Assembly: GCA_007693945.1 (NCBI GenBank)
Contig: RECP01000087.1
Span: 1 to 64,000 of the forward strand
Reading direction: 5' to 3'
Length of the DNA stretch: 64,000 nt
DNA from: Spirochaetaceae bacterium
GTDB lineage: Bacteria > Spirochaetota > Spirochaetia > DSM-27196 > PWMO01
A program made the position numbers and the translations under genes. Below the pieces are notes generated by a model. The model searched no databases and was not told the DNA's origin. It was given only the letters and a program-made list of their open reading frames with translations. Position 1 is the stretch's first letter, and each line of letters begins with the position of its first letter. This document shows positions 26,738-36,180 of this stretch, piece by piece.

Positions 26738-26856
26738 CGATCCTCCCTGTCCACCGTGTTGCGCGCAACCGGTGCCGCCGTTCCAACGGCGCTGCGTGTT
26801 GTCATGTCCGGCGTCTCTAGCGCATTATAGCCGAAAGCAGTCATCGAGGAGCAGGC

Positions 26857-27672
26857 GTGCGAAACGATCCCCATATCACTATCAACATCAGCCTGGCGGC
26901 CGCCTGGGCGCAGGCGCTCGGATTCATCACTCGTCACTGGAAGGCGCTGCTGGCAACCTGGGTACTTACCAATCTGTTGTCTTCCGTGGCCTACACCGCG
27001 CTCTACCCGCCCTGGGCCGGGCTGCCGGCTGAGGTCAGTTCGTTGCGCTACGCGGTGTACGTCGTGACTACGTCGATCATCGGCGCGGCCGGATTTGTGT
27101 TTGTCGTGCACCTGACCGGGGCGGCAGCCGCCGGTCAGGAGCGTTCTGACTACGGCACGGTGCTCGACGAGAGCGTGCGGCAGCTGGGACGGTACATCAC
27201 CACCGTCCTGCTCTGCTTTTTGCGTGTAGTGCTCTGGGGCCTGATGGCTGTCCCCCTGCTGATGCTGTTGGCGCTGGTCGGGCTGGATGTCCAGGCCGCG
27301 CCGGGGGCCACGCTCCTGTTCTCCGCGCCGGTCATGATACTGATGGCACTGGCGTTCGTACGATTCGGGTGGGGACTCTACTTCACGATTATCAATCAGG
27401 ATACGCCGCTCTACGCGATGTATCATGGCCAGTCGATGTATCTCAACAATCGCCGCGTGACCTGGCTGCTGGCCGCGGTGGTGTTTCTGGTACCCGGGTT
27501 TCTTCCGTTGGCCGACGCATTTGATATCGGGGGACTGGGTCATTACGTGCACCCTGCCGCGTACGCCGCATCCGCCTGGAGTTACGTGGCCAGCGTGTTT
27601 GCCACTATGGTGATTTCGCGTACAGAGCCGGCCGGAACAGGGGAGGCTGCGATTGACCGCCGCACGGACTAA
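26857..27672 (+). CDS. Polytopic membrane protein of unknown function
   Basis: This is a 271-residue integral membrane protein with about five to six hydrophobic segments (roughly residues 27-47, 62-90, 108-135, 145-170, 202-220 and 228-250). The GTG at 26857 follows GAGGAGC. I see no transporter signature, and the short polar N-terminus (I-T-I-N-I-S-L-A-A-A-W) is not a cleaved signal. Its end overlaps the convergent AraC gene by 3 nt. The pattern somewhat resembles glycerophosphoryl-diester-phosphodiesterase-type membrane domains of unknown role, but I do not claim it. Confidence 0.7.
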   Translation: MRNDPHITINISLAAAWAQALGFITRHWKALLATWVLTNLLSSVAYTALYPPWAGLPAEVSSLRYAVYVVTTSIIGAAGFVFVVHLTGAAAAGQERSDYGTVLDESVRQLGRYITTVLLCFLRVVLWGLMAVPLLMLLALVGLDVQAAPGATLLFSAPVMILMALAFVRFGWGLYFTIINQDTPLYAMYHGQSMYLNNRRVTWLLAAVVFLVPGFLPLADAFDIGGLGHYVHPAAYAASAWSYVASVFATMVISRTEPAGTGEAAIDRRTD

Positions 27673-28610
27673 CGCCTCCGTTCCTGGATCCGGGGCTGCC
27701 CGTTCGGCGGCTGCTTTCCGGCAGTCAAACCGGACTTCCACTGTGACGGTGATACTCCGGCCTTGTTCTTGAAGAGGCGGGAGAAGTAGTACTGGTTCTC
27801 AAAGTTCATGCGAGCGGCAACTTCCTTTATCGACAGCCGCGGGTTCTGCAGCAGTTCCTTGGCACGATGAATGCGCAGCTGCAGGAAGTACTGGTACGGT
27901 GTCAGACCCGTGTAATGACGGAAGACCTCCAGCAGTCTGCTGTAGCCGACGCCAACCTGCTCCGCGATTGCTTCCACCTCTATACCGGTGTCCAGGCACT
28001 GCTGCATCACGGTGCGTGTCCGCTGTACCAGCTCGCTGTCTCCGACGGCCGTACGCGACGTTGTCTCAATGGAATGGATATGCGCCAGCAACTGCAGCAC
28101 CAACGCGCCCATGCGCACCTGGAATCCGGGAGTCTGCTGTCGACAGAGGCGCACGATCTGCTCGTAGTCCGCCAGCACCTCCTGGTTGAGACCGATATGA
28201 TGTACCGCCTGTTCCGGACAGAACAGCCCGTTGTGCCACAGCCGGTAGGCGTGCTCGCCGGAAAAGCCTACCCAGTACTCGTGCCATCCGGTCTCGCGCG
28301 AAGGGCGATAGGCGTGGCGCACGCCGGGAAAGAGTATCATGATGTCACCCGCCGACACGCTACAGCTGCCCATGCGCTCGGCCTGGAAATGGCCGCGGCC
28401 GGCCACAATATAGACCACCTGGAACTCCGGCAGCAGCCTGCCGGTTACCACGGTGTCCGCGTAGCCCTTGGGATGAGCGTCGGGATCCAGCGGGTAGGAG
28501 GCGCCCGGTGGCACCTGCGAGTAGCCGGCATCGTTGCAGTGGATCTCCCACCGGAGCGCCTCCGGGTTGACCGGAAGATAGCGCGAGAACGTCACTTCTG
28601 TATTGTTCAC
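27669..28610 (-). CDS. AraC-family transcriptional regulator
   Basis: This is a 313-residue activator. The N-terminal half is an AraC-type cupin sensor (Y-I-V-A-G-R-G-H-F, then G-D-I-M-I-L-F-P-G-V-R-H-A-Y). The C-terminal half has two helix-turn-helix motifs, the second in the conserved form I-K-E-V-A-A-R-M-N-F-E-N-Q-Y-Y-F-S-R-L-F-K-N (near the stop). It is divergent from the isomerase/transport operon that starts at 28699, with an 88-bp intergenic region, so it most likely senses L-rhamnose or L-arabinose and activates that operon. The GTG at 28610 follows TATACT (8 nt away) with no ribosome binding site, so its mRNA may be leaderless. Confidence 0.93.
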   Translation of the reverse strand: MNNTEVTFSRYLPVNPEALRWEIHCNDAGYSQVPPGASYPLDPDAHPKGYADTVVTGRLLPEFQVVYIVAGRGHFQAERMGSCSVSAGDIMILFPGVRHAYRPSRETGWHEYWVGFSGEHAYRLWHNGLFCPEQAVHHIGLNQEVLADYEQIVRLCRQQTPGFQVRMGALVLQLLAHIHSIETTSRTAVGDSELVQRTRTVMQQCLDTGIEVEAIAEQVGVGYSRLLEVFRHYTGLTPYQYFLQLRIHRAKELLQNPRLSIKEVAARMNFENQYYFSRLFKNKAGVSPSQWKSGLTAGKQPPNGQPRIQERRR

Positions 28611-28698
28611 GCCAGAAAAGTATATCTTTTACCCGGTTTTGTCCATTTGCGGATTGCCGGAGTCGGTTTACCGTAGTTTAGAAGCGAGATGAACGGGT
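28611..28698. promoter_or_regulatory. Divergent control region of AraC gene and isomerase operon
   Basis: It contains, on the minus strand, TATACT ending 8 nt before the GTG of the AraC gene (about 28619-28624), with TGGACA 15 bp further up. On the plus strand TTGCGG and TTGCCG (28647-28659) precede the isomerase start. AraC-family operator half-sites are expected here, but none is clear enough to place. Confidence 0.5.
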
Positions 28699-30129
28699 AT
28701 GGCACTTCTGGAGAAGCTCAAGGTCGGAATCTTCGGCATCGGCCTTGATACCTATTGGCCGCAGTTCGACGGTTTGAAGGCGCGCCTTGAGGGGTATCAG
28801 CAGCAGATTGCCGAGCAAATCGTGTCTTTTGGGGATGTCGACCTGGTGGACGCTGGTCTGGTAGATAACCCGGAGCGGGCCCGGGCCATCGGATCGCTGT
28901 TTCGGCAGCAGCAGGTAGACATAATATTTTTGTATATCTCAACCTATGCGCTCTCTTCCACCGTGCTGCCGGTGGTGCAGGAGACCGGTGTGCCGATCGT
29001 GGTTCTGAACATCCAGCCGGTTGCGGCTATCGATTACCAGGGCTTCAACGCGCTTGGAGACCGCGGCCGGATGACCGGAGAGTGGCTGGCGCACTGTCAG
29101 GCGTGTTGCGTGCCGGAGATCGCCAGCGTCTTCAACCGCGCCGGAATCGACTACCACCTGGTCACCGGATACCTTGGCGAGTCCCGCACGTGGGAAGCGC
29201 TGCGCGACTGGGTCGAGGCCGCCAAGGTGGCCGAAGTAATGCGCAACAACCGCCTTGGCGTCATGGGGCATTACTACGCCGGCATGCTCGACGTCTATAC
29301 CGATGTGACTGCTCAGATCGCTGCTTTTGGCGGCCACATCGACCTCGTGGAGATCGATGAACTGGCCCAACTGCGGTCGGGTGTCAGCGATTCGGAGGTC
29401 ACCGCCAAGGTTGCGGAATTCCGCCGATTGTTCGACGTGTCGCCGGAATGCGATGAGCAGGAGCTGAAACGCGCGGCGCGCACGTCGGTCGCGCTGGACA
29501 AACTGGTTGCCAGGCACCAACTGGGTTCGCTGGCCTACTACTACGAGGGCACCCCCGGGTCGACCCACGAAGAGATTGTGACATCGGTGATTGCCGGCAA
29601 CACCCTCCTTACCGGACGGAACGTTCCCGTTGCGGGCGAGTGCGAGATCAAGAACGCTCAGGCGATGAAGATCATGGACAGCTTTGGTGCCGGCGGATCG
29701 TTCTCCGAGTTTTACGCGATGGACTTCAACGATGACATCGTTCTGCTCGGGCACGATGGTCCGGCACACTTCGCGATTGCCGAAGGTAGAGTAGGATTGT
29801 TGCCCTTGCCGGTCTATCATGGCAAGCCGGGCAAGGGCCTCTCAATCCAGATGACCGTCAAGCATGGACCGGTTACCCTGTTATCGGTCTGTGAGGGGCC
29901 TGATGGTGTCTACATGCTGGTAGCCGAGGGCGAGAGCGTGGTCGGCCCGGTCCTGAACATCGGCAATACCAACAGCCGCTACCGCTTCTCGTTGTCGGCG
30001 CGTGATTTTGTTGAACGATGGTCCCGGCTGGGACCTTCGCATCACTGCGCGATCGGGGTTGGTCACCTCGCATCGCGGGTCGAAAAACTGGGAGACCTTA
30101 TTGGCGTCCCGGTGGCAAGGGTATGTTGA
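28699..30129 (+). CDS. L-arabinose/L-fucose isomerase-like protein
   Basis: This is a 476-residue protein of the AraA/FucI superfamily. The N-terminal Rossmann-like domain begins K-V-G-I-F-G-I-G. The C-terminal part has candidate Mn2+/active-site residues in A-Y-Y-Y-E-G, V-A-G-E-C-E-I-K, L-G-H-D-G-P-A-H and S-H-H-C-A-I-G-V-G-H (inferred from family pattern). The sequence is distant from E. coli AraA, so it may act on another ketose/aldose pair. It is the first gene after the divergent AraC gene and lies directly before L-rhamnose isomerase. Having two aldose isomerases in one operon suggests it handles a second deoxy or pentose sugar entering by the same importer. Confidence 0.82.
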   Translation: MALLEKLKVGIFGIGLDTYWPQFDGLKARLEGYQQQIAEQIVSFGDVDLVDAGLVDNPERARAIGSLFRQQQVDIIFLYISTYALSSTVLPVVQETGVPIVVLNIQPVAAIDYQGFNALGDRGRMTGEWLAHCQACCVPEIASVFNRAGIDYHLVTGYLGESRTWEALRDWVEAAKVAEVMRNNRLGVMGHYYAGMLDVYTDVTAQIAAFGGHIDLVEIDELAQLRSGVSDSEVTAKVAEFRRLFDVSPECDEQELKRAARTSVALDKLVARHQLGSLAYYYEGTPGSTHEEIVTSVIAGNTLLTGRNVPVAGECEIKNAQAMKIMDSFGAGGSFSEFYAMDFNDDIVLLGHDGPAHFAIAEGRVGLLPLPVYHGKPGKGLSIQMTVKHGPVTLLSVCEGPDGVYMLVAEGESVVGPVLNIGNTNSRYRFSLSARDFVERWSRLGPSHHCAIGVGHLASRVEKLGDLIGVPVARVC

Positions 30130-30165
30130 ACAAGGTGCAATCACCCGCAGAGGATGGTACACAAC

Positions 30166-31410
30166 ATGAACGCATATGAGACTGCCAGAGAAGCGTACGC
30201 TTCTCTGGGTGTGGACGCGGAGGCGGCCTTGCATCGGCTGGCTACCATTCCGGTTTCAATTCACTGCTGGCAGGGTGACGATGTCGGCGGATTTGAAGGC
30301 GCAACCCAGTTGACCGGCGGGATTCTGGCAACCGGGGACTACCCGGGACGCGCGCGTACCGTGGCCGAGCTGCGCGCTGACTTTGAAAAAGCGATCAGCC
30401 TGATACCCGGGACGCACCGGTTCAACCTGCACGCGATGTATCTCGAGCACGGAGGCGCACGGGTAGACCGTGATCAGATCGAGCCGCGACATTTTGCCGG
30501 GTGGGTCGAGTGGGCGCGCTCGCGACGACTCGCGCTGGACTTCAATCCGACATTCTTCTCGCACCCCAGGTCATCGGACGGCTTTACGCTGGCCCACCGT
30601 GACAGCGGGATCCGCGACTTCTGGGTGGAGCACGGTCGCCGTTGTCGCGAGATATCAGCCTACATGGGCCGCGAACTGGGTTCCGCCAGCCTGAACAACT
30701 TCTGGATCATCGACGGCTGGAAGGATCACCCCGCCGATCGGCTGCTGCACCGTGAACTGCTGGTTGACTCGCTCGACAGGATCTTTGCGGCCGACTACCC
30801 GGTTGAGTATACGCGTGACGCGCTGGAGAGCAAACTGTTCGGTATCGGATCCGAGACCTACGTGGTGGGGTCGCACGAGTTCTGCCTCGCCTATGCGCTG
30901 ACTCGCGGGGTCATGCTCACGATGGACGCCGGTCACTACCATCCGACCGAGTCAATAGCCGAGAAGGTAAGCGCGCTGCTGCCTTTTGTCTCAAATCTCA
31001 TGCTGCACGTCAGTCGTCCGGTACGCTGGGACAGTGACCACGTGGTGCTGTACGATGACGAGACACGCGCGATCATGCGGGAAGTCGCGCGCGCGGATGC
31101 CTGGCAACGGGTGTATGTGGCGCTCGATTTCTTTGACGCGAGCATCAATCGCGTAGCGGCCTGGGTGATCGGTACGCGCGCTACCATCAAGGCGATGCTG
31201 TTCGCCCTGCTCGAACCGATCGAACTGGTCAAGACAGCCGAACAGGAGGGCCGCCTGGCGGACCGCCTTGGACTGCTTGAAGAAGCCAAAACGCTGCCGA
31301 TCGGAGCCGTCTGGGACGAGTACTGTCGCCGCAGTGGGGTTCCGGTGGGCGGGAGCTGGATGGATGAGGTGGCGGCGTATGAGCGCAGTGTGCTGCGTGA
31401 TCGCAGCTGA
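30166..31410 (+). CDS. rhaA: L-rhamnose isomerase
   Basis: This is a 414-residue enzyme that matches E. coli-type RhaA along its whole length. Conserved blocks are I-H-C-W-Q-G-D-D-V-G-G-F-E, F-N-L-H-A-M-Y, L-D-F-N-P-T-F-F-S-H, V-E-Y-T-R-D-A-L-E-S-K-L-F-G-I-G-S-E, M-D-A-G-H-Y-H-P-T-E and the final S-R-P-V-R-W-D-S-D-H-V-V. These include the Mn2+ ligands (Glu, Asp, His). It converts L-rhamnose to L-rhamnulose. The ATG at 30166 is preferred to one four codons earlier, which is too close to AGAGG. Kinase and aldolase (rhaB, rhaD) are not in the window; they may lie elsewhere. Confidence 0.96.
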   Translation: MNAYETAREAYASLGVDAEAALHRLATIPVSIHCWQGDDVGGFEGATQLTGGILATGDYPGRARTVAELRADFEKAISLIPGTHRFNLHAMYLEHGGARVDRDQIEPRHFAGWVEWARSRRLALDFNPTFFSHPRSSDGFTLAHRDSGIRDFWVEHGRRCREISAYMGRELGSASLNNFWIIDGWKDHPADRLLHRELLVDSLDRIFAADYPVEYTRDALESKLFGIGSETYVVGSHEFCLAYALTRGVMLTMDAGHYHPTESIAEKVSALLPFVSNLMLHVSRPVRWDSDHVVLYDDETRAIMREVARADAWQRVYVALDFFDASINRVAAWVIGTRATIKAMLFALLEPIELVKTAEQEGRLADRLGLLEEAKTLPIGAVWDEYCRRSGVPVGGSWMDEVAAYERSVLRDRS

Positions 31411-31435
31411 CCGCTGGTAGCGGTAGAGCGGCCGG

Positions 31436-33022
31436 ATGAGCGAAGCGATCGCCAACAGTGATGACACGCCGGGCAGCATACTTGAACTGAGACGGATCAC
31501 CAAGATTTTTCCAGGCGTCAAGGCGCTCGACGATGTTCACTTTGATCTGAGGCAGGGCGAGATCCACGGCCTGATGGGTGAGAACGGTGCCGGGAAGTCG
31601 ACCTTCATCAAGATTATCACCGGCGTACATGCGCCCGACACCGGCGAGATAGTAATAGACGGGCGGAAGGTAGAGTTCAAGAGCCCGATCGAAGCCCAGA
31701 GGTTGGGAGTTGCGGCTATCTATCAGCACGTAACCTGTTATCCTGATCTCAGTGTCGCCGAGAACATCTTCATGGGGCATGAGAAGGTTACCGGCCTGAC
31801 CCGCCGTGTCGACTGGAAGGCAATGCACGGCGAGGCGCAGAAACTGCTCGATCGGCTGGACGCCAACTTCAGTTCGCGTGAACGCATGGGTGCGCTCTCG
31901 GTTGCGCGTCAGCAGATTGTCGAGATTGCCAAGGCGCTGTCGACAAACGCACGCATCGTGATCATGGATGAACCAACCGCCGCTCTGACTCAGCATGAGA
32001 GTAACGAGCTCTACCGTATTACCGAGCAGCTGTGCGACGCGGGAGTGTCAGTAATTTTCATATCTCATCGTCTGGAGGATATACGGCGGCTTGCACAGCG
32101 GGTAACGGTGTTCCGCGACGGCCGTCATATCGGCTGCTGGCCCGTTCAGGAGATCACGCAGGATAAGCTGGTAGTGGCGATGGTGGGCCGCGAGATCTCC
32201 ACGATGTTTCCGAAACGCAGGATCGACATTGGTGAAGAGGTCCTGCGCGTTGCAAACCTGACTCGCATCGGGTACTTTCGCGATGTTTCGTTCACGCTGC
32301 GGCAGGGCGAGATTCTGGCACTGACCGGTCTGGTGGGAGCAGGGCGTACCGAAGTGTGCGAAACTCTCTACGGGATTGCGCGCTGGGATTCAGGCTCCGT
32401 TCTTGTTGAAGGGCGCGAGGTTACGATCGAAGACCCGCTGCACGCGCTGCGGCTCGGTATCGGCTGTCTGCCCGAGGATCGGCAGAGACAGGGTCTGGTT
32501 CTGCCGTGGGAGATCGGCAAGAACATCACGCTACCGTCACTGCGCGCTTTCTCCAGACTGTACTGGATGGATGAGGATCGCGAGAATCAGGCAGCCGGAG
32601 AGCTGGCACGCAAGCTGAACGTCAAGGCGTCGTCGATCTTTACCAGAGTGCTTGCTCTTTCAGGTGGCAACCAGCAGAAGGTGGTTGTGGCCAAGATTCT
32701 CAGCCGCCACCTCAAGATCATCATACTCGACGAGCCGACCAAAGGTGTTGATGTGGGTGCCAAGGCGGCGATCTACGATATCATCGGTGATCTTGCCGAG
32801 CAGGGCTACGGCATCATTCTGATTTCTTCTGAGATGCCCGAAGTGCTGGGTCTGAGCGACCGTATCGTGGTTATGAAAGAGGGCCGGGTGACCGCACAGC
32901 TGGAAACGGCCAATGCAACTCAGGAACAGATTCTGAAGGCTTCGATGGTAGTTGATGCCACCGAGGCCGCGGCGGAAGTCGCTGCTGAAACCACAGCTGA
33001 CGGCAGCGGAAGTGGGGAATAG
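31436..33022 (+). CDS. Rhamnose-type sugar ABC importer ATPase (RhaT/RbsA-like)
   Basis: This is a 528-residue double ATPase of the ribose/rhamnose class. The first half has Walker A G-E-N-G-A-G-K-S-T and Walker B I-V-I-M-D-E-P-T-A. The second has a degenerate Walker A G-L-V-G-A-G-R-T-E, signature L-S-G-G-N-Q-Q-K and Walker B I-I-L-D-E-P-T-K-G-V. The low-similarity second ATP site is usual in RbsA-type proteins. It follows rhaA by 25 nt and precedes two permeases and a binding protein, a rhaT-rhaP-rhaQ-rhaS-like order known from rhizobial rhamnose import. The last 20 residues (A-A-A-E-V-A-A-E-T-T) are low complexity. Confidence 0.92.
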   Translation: MSEAIANSDDTPGSILELRRITKIFPGVKALDDVHFDLRQGEIHGLMGENGAGKSTFIKIITGVHAPDTGEIVIDGRKVEFKSPIEAQRLGVAAIYQHVTCYPDLSVAENIFMGHEKVTGLTRRVDWKAMHGEAQKLLDRLDANFSSRERMGALSVARQQIVEIAKALSTNARIVIMDEPTAALTQHESNELYRITEQLCDAGVSVIFISHRLEDIRRLAQRVTVFRDGRHIGCWPVQEITQDKLVVAMVGREISTMFPKRRIDIGEEVLRVANLTRIGYFRDVSFTLRQGEILALTGLVGAGRTEVCETLYGIARWDSGSVLVEGREVTIEDPLHALRLGIGCLPEDRQRQGLVLPWEIGKNITLPSLRAFSRLYWMDEDRENQAAGELARKLNVKASSIFTRVLALSGGNQQKVVVAKILSRHLKIIILDEPTKGVDVGAKAAIYDIIGDLAEQGYGIILISSEMPEVLGLSDRIVVMKEGRVTAQLETANATQEQILKASMVVDATEAAAEVAAETTADGSGSGE

Positions 33023-33026
33023 TCCG

Positions 33027-34019
33027 GTGGCCGGGAGGAAGGTAACGTTTACCGAGAATCTGCGTGAGCTCGGTCTCTTCATATTCATCATAGCGCTGGG
33101 GTTCGCCATTCAGATGCGGAACCCGGCGTTCCTGCGGGTCAGCAATATCGTGTCGCTGCTGACCAATACGTCGATTCTGGGAATACTCGCAGTGGGAATG
33201 ATGCTGGTGCTGTTGACTCGCGGAATCGACCTGTCAATAGGCTCTACGATCGCTTTTTCGGGCATGGTCACGGCGCTCACGGTTGCCCGTTATCCGGGAA
33301 TGCCGGCCCTGCTGGCGGTGGCTCAGGGTGCCGCGATCGGGGTGGTCATCGGGATGGTGATAGGTGTGCTGGTGGCTCGCTTCGACGTGCTGCCGATCAT
33401 TGCCACACTGGGAATGATGAACATCGTGAGAGGTCTGACGTACGTGGTCTCCGGTGGACGCTGGGTCAGCGCATACCAGATGCCCGATAGCTTCAAAGCG
33501 CTGGCCACGGGGCGCACCCTGGGTATCAATAACCTGATCGTGGTCGCGATTGTTGTCTACCTGGTGGCGACTTACTTCATGAATCACACGCGAACCGGGC
33601 GCCGGATTTACGCGGTCGGTTCCAATCCTGATGCCGCCGAGGTCTCCGGTATACCCAAACGGCGTCTGGTCTTTCTGGTCTACACGATCATGGGAGGTTT
33701 GGCCGGTCTTTCCGGCGTGCTGTGGGTCGCCCGGTTTGCTTCAGCTCAGGGGGATACGGCTGTTGGGTATGAGCTGCAGGTCATCGCGGCGTGCATCCTG
33801 GGCGGCGTCAGCATCCTGGGCGGTGTCGGCAAGATTTCGGGTCTGCTGCTCGGCACTATTCTGTTCGGGATACTGGCCAACGCGCTGCCGTTGATCGACG
33901 TATCGCCGTTCTGGCAGATGGGAATCCAGGGGGTTACGGTACTGGTTGCGGTCATGACCAACGCCATGGTGATCCGTAATACCGAGCGCAGCGCCTTGCG
34001 GCGGCGCGCAACGATGTAG
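33027..34019 (+). CDS. Rhamnose-type ABC permease 1 (RhaP/RbsC-like)
   Basis: This is a 330-residue permease with about nine to ten hydrophobic segments and the family's G-I-D-L-S-I-G-S-T motif near residue 70. I take the GTG at 33027 as start because GGGGA sits about 8 nt upstream and the conserved N-terminal helix begins soon after; an in-frame GTG at 33012 would overlap the ATPase gene. Two different permeases in one operon imply a heterodimeric channel, as in the RhaP/RhaQ pair. The conserved G-Y-E-L-Q-V-I-A-A-C-I-L-G-G-V-S motif is seen. Confidence 0.9.
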   Translation: MAGRKVTFTENLRELGLFIFIIALGFAIQMRNPAFLRVSNIVSLLTNTSILGILAVGMMLVLLTRGIDLSIGSTIAFSGMVTALTVARYPGMPALLAVAQGAAIGVVIGMVIGVLVARFDVLPIIATLGMMNIVRGLTYVVSGGRWVSAYQMPDSFKALATGRTLGINNLIVVAIVVYLVATYFMNHTRTGRRIYAVGSNPDAAEVSGIPKRRLVFLVYTIMGGLAGLSGVLWVARFASAQGDTAVGYELQVIAACILGGVSILGGVGKISGLLLGTILFGILANALPLIDVSPFWQMGIQGVTVLVAVMTNAMVIRNTERSALRRRATM

Positions 34020-34038
34020 ACACAAGGAAGCGTGAAGC

Positions 34039-35046
34039 ATGGCTGACGCAAGAACGCCCGAAATAAGAATCCAGGCCGTCCGCAACTGGAGCTGGAAGAC
34101 GTTCTTTTTCCAGTGGGAATGGCTACTGGTAGTGGTGTTATTGCTGGTAGTGGCGGTCAATACCTATCTCTCGCCCTTTTTCCTGGCCCTGAGTACGTTC
34201 ATTCACACGCCGGCGACTTTTCTTGACAAGGCTTTCATAGTGTTTCCGATGATGATGGTCATCATCCTGGGAAAGATCGATATCTCGGTTGGCTCAACAG
34301 TGGCATTGTCGGCGGTGATGATGGCGGTAGCATACAATGCCGGCCTGCCGATGCCGGCCGCGATTGTCCTCTGTCTGCTGGTGGGAGTTCTGGCCGGTGC
34401 CTTCAACGGTGTGCTGATTGCGCGCTTCAAGGAGCTCTCGTTTGTGATCGTGACAATCTCGACGATGATGATCTATCGCGGCATTGCCTACATCATCCTC
34501 GGCGATCAGGCCTCGGGACGGTTCCCCGGCTGGTTTTCGCTGTTCGGTTGGGGAACGGTGATGGGTGTACCGTTCATGCTCGTGGCGTTTGTGGTCTGTG
34601 CCGTGATCTTTGGGCTGCTGCTGCACAAGACCAGTTTTGGACGCGCAATCTACGGCATGGGACACAACGCCATCGCCTGCCGCTACTCGGGCGTAAACAC
34701 CGATCGCATCCTGATGACGGTCTTCACACTCAACGGTCTGATGGCTGCCGTGACCGCCATCTTCCTGACGTCGCGCATGGGCAGCACTCGCCCCAACGTG
34801 GCGTTGGGTTACGAGCTCGAAGTCATCGCGATGGTCGTGCTCGGCGGCGTGAGCACCAACGGAGGCATCGGACGCATTGGCGGCCCCATACTGGCGGTGT
34901 TTATCGTGGGGTTTCTGGGGTACGGGATGGGATTGGCGAACTTGCAGGCGCCGATTGTACTGGTTGTCATCGGGCTGCTTCTGATTGTATCGGTACTGGC
35001 GCTCAGAGTTCGCTTCACTATCAGAAGGAAAAAACCGGTCGTGTAG
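34039..35046 (+). CDS. Rhamnose-type ABC permease 2 (RhaQ/RbsC-like)
   Basis: This is a 335-residue permease paralogous to the preceding one, starting 19 nt downstream of it with AAGGAAG before the ATG. It has the K-I-D-I-S-V-G-S-T motif, the cytoplasmic E-V-I-A-M-V-V-L-G-G-V-S-T-N-G-G-I-G loop, and about nine membrane segments. It should pair with the 33027 product to form the inner-membrane channel fed by the 35088 binding protein and powered by the 31436 ATPase. Confidence 0.92.
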   Translation: MADARTPEIRIQAVRNWSWKTFFFQWEWLLVVVLLLVVAVNTYLSPFFLALSTFIHTPATFLDKAFIVFPMMMVIILGKIDISVGSTVALSAVMMAVAYNAGLPMPAAIVLCLLVGVLAGAFNGVLIARFKELSFVIVTISTMMIYRGIAYIILGDQASGRFPGWFSLFGWGTVMGVPFMLVAFVVCAVIFGLLLHKTSFGRAIYGMGHNAIACRYSGVNTDRILMTVFTLNGLMAAVTAIFLTSRMGSTRPNVALGYELEVIAMVVLGGVSTNGGIGRIGGPILAVFIVGFLGYGMGLANLQAPIVLVVIGLLLIVSVLALRVRFTIRRKKPVV

Positions 35047-35087
35047 CGTTGCTAATCAGACCGGTGGAAATATCAGGAGGTATCGTT

Positions 35088-36116
35088 ATGAAGAGAACTG
35101 TCATAATGCTGCTTGTCGTTATTATGGCGGTCGCACCGATTGCGGCTGTATTTGCCCGTGGGGCACAGGAAGACGGGGTACAACGCCACGCGTTTGTATT
35201 CAAGAACACCGGTAACCCCTACGGTGAGAAGCAGATGGAAGGGTTTGCCGATGGCATCCGCGAACAGGGGTTCGAGCCCATACTGCGTGCACCGGACGTG
35301 CCCACCGCGGAGGCCCAGATCCAGATCATTGAACAGCTGATCACCCAGCGGGTGGCTTCCATCAGTATCACCGGCAATGATTTTGACGCTCTCGAGCCGG
35401 TGCTGACCCGCGCCAGGAACCAGGGTATCCGCGTGCTGTCGGCCGATTCCGCGGTAAATCCCGCCAGCCGCATGACTCACATCAACCAGGCCGACTCAGA
35501 GATGATCGGTCGCACTCTGATCCAGGCCGCGTACGACATGGCCGGCGGCAGCGGCGACATTGCCATCCTGTCGGCAACCAGCCAGGCCTCCAACCAGAAT
35601 CTCTGGATCGAATGGATGCGGACCGAGCTTGCCGATCATCCGGCCAAGTATCGCGACCTCAACCTGGTTCGCGTTGCCTACGGCGACGACCTGCGTGACA
35701 AGTCGGTCAGCGAGACCGAGGGCCTGCTGCAGAGCTTTCCCAACCTCAAGGTCATCATCGCCCCGACCACGGTCGGTATCGCCGCCGCAGGACGCGTAGT
35801 CACCGACCGCGGTCTGATCGGTCAGATCTACGTAACCGGTCTGGGGCTGCCTTCGGAGATGGCCGAGTATATCAGCAACGGGGCCTGTCCCTATATGTTC
35901 CTCTGGAATCCCATTGATGTCGGTTACCTCACGGCCTTCGCGGCAACCTCCGCGGTCGACGGAAGGATCAGCGGCGCGGCGGGTGAGAGCTTCAGTGCCG
36001 GCCGCCTTGGCAGCTTCGAGATCGTTGCTGCTGGAGACGGAGGAACCGAGGTCCTGCTCGGCGCGCCGTTCCGCTTTGATCCGGACAACATCGACGAATG
36101 GAAAAACGTCTACTGA
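35088..36116 (+). CDS. Rhamnose-binding protein (RhaS-like)
   Basis: This is a 342-residue periplasmic binding protein of the type I sugar-binding fold. The signal peptide runs from residue 1 to about 24, ending F-A-R-G-A-Q-E, without a lipobox Cys. The start at 35088 follows CAGGAGG by about 8 nt. Early motif F-K-N-T-G-N-P-Y and later S-I-T-G-N-D-F-D-A-L fit the rhamnose/autoinducer-2-like group, and the gene closes an operon that holds L-rhamnose isomerase, so L-rhamnose is the likely ligand. A strong hairpin follows at 36139-36168. Confidence 0.9.
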   Translation: MKRTVIMLLVVIMAVAPIAAVFARGAQEDGVQRHAFVFKNTGNPYGEKQMEGFADGIREQGFEPILRAPDVPTAEAQIQIIEQLITQRVASISITGNDFDALEPVLTRARNQGIRVLSADSAVNPASRMTHINQADSEMIGRTLIQAAYDMAGGSGDIAILSATSQASNQNLWIEWMRTELADHPAKYRDLNLVRVAYGDDLRDKSVSETEGLLQSFPNLKVIIAPTTVGIAAAGRVVTDRGLIGQIYVTGLGLPSEMAEYISNGACPYMFLWNPIDVGYLTAFAATSAVDGRISGAAGESFSAGRLGSFEIVAAGDGGTEVLLGAPFRFDPDNIDEWKNVY

Positions 36117-36138
36117 GCCGCATAGCTTTGCATGCACT

Positions 36139-36168
36139 GGAGCCGTTCTCCCGCGGGGGAACGGCTCC
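36139..36168. terminator. Hairpin ending the rhamnose operon
   Basis: A perfect 10-bp stem (36139-36148 with 36159-36168) encloses a 10-nt loop. It lies between convergent genes ending at 36116 and 36181, so it may stop transcription from both sides. There is no T-run after it, which is unusual for intrinsic terminators. Confidence 0.6.
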
Positions 36169-36180
36169 GCTTATGCGCGG

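Noticed and set aside
26665-27741. Minus-strand 358-codon frame opposite the membrane protein
   Set aside because: The plus strand shows hydrophobic segments and a ribosome binding site; the minus frame is Arg/Gln/His-rich noise.
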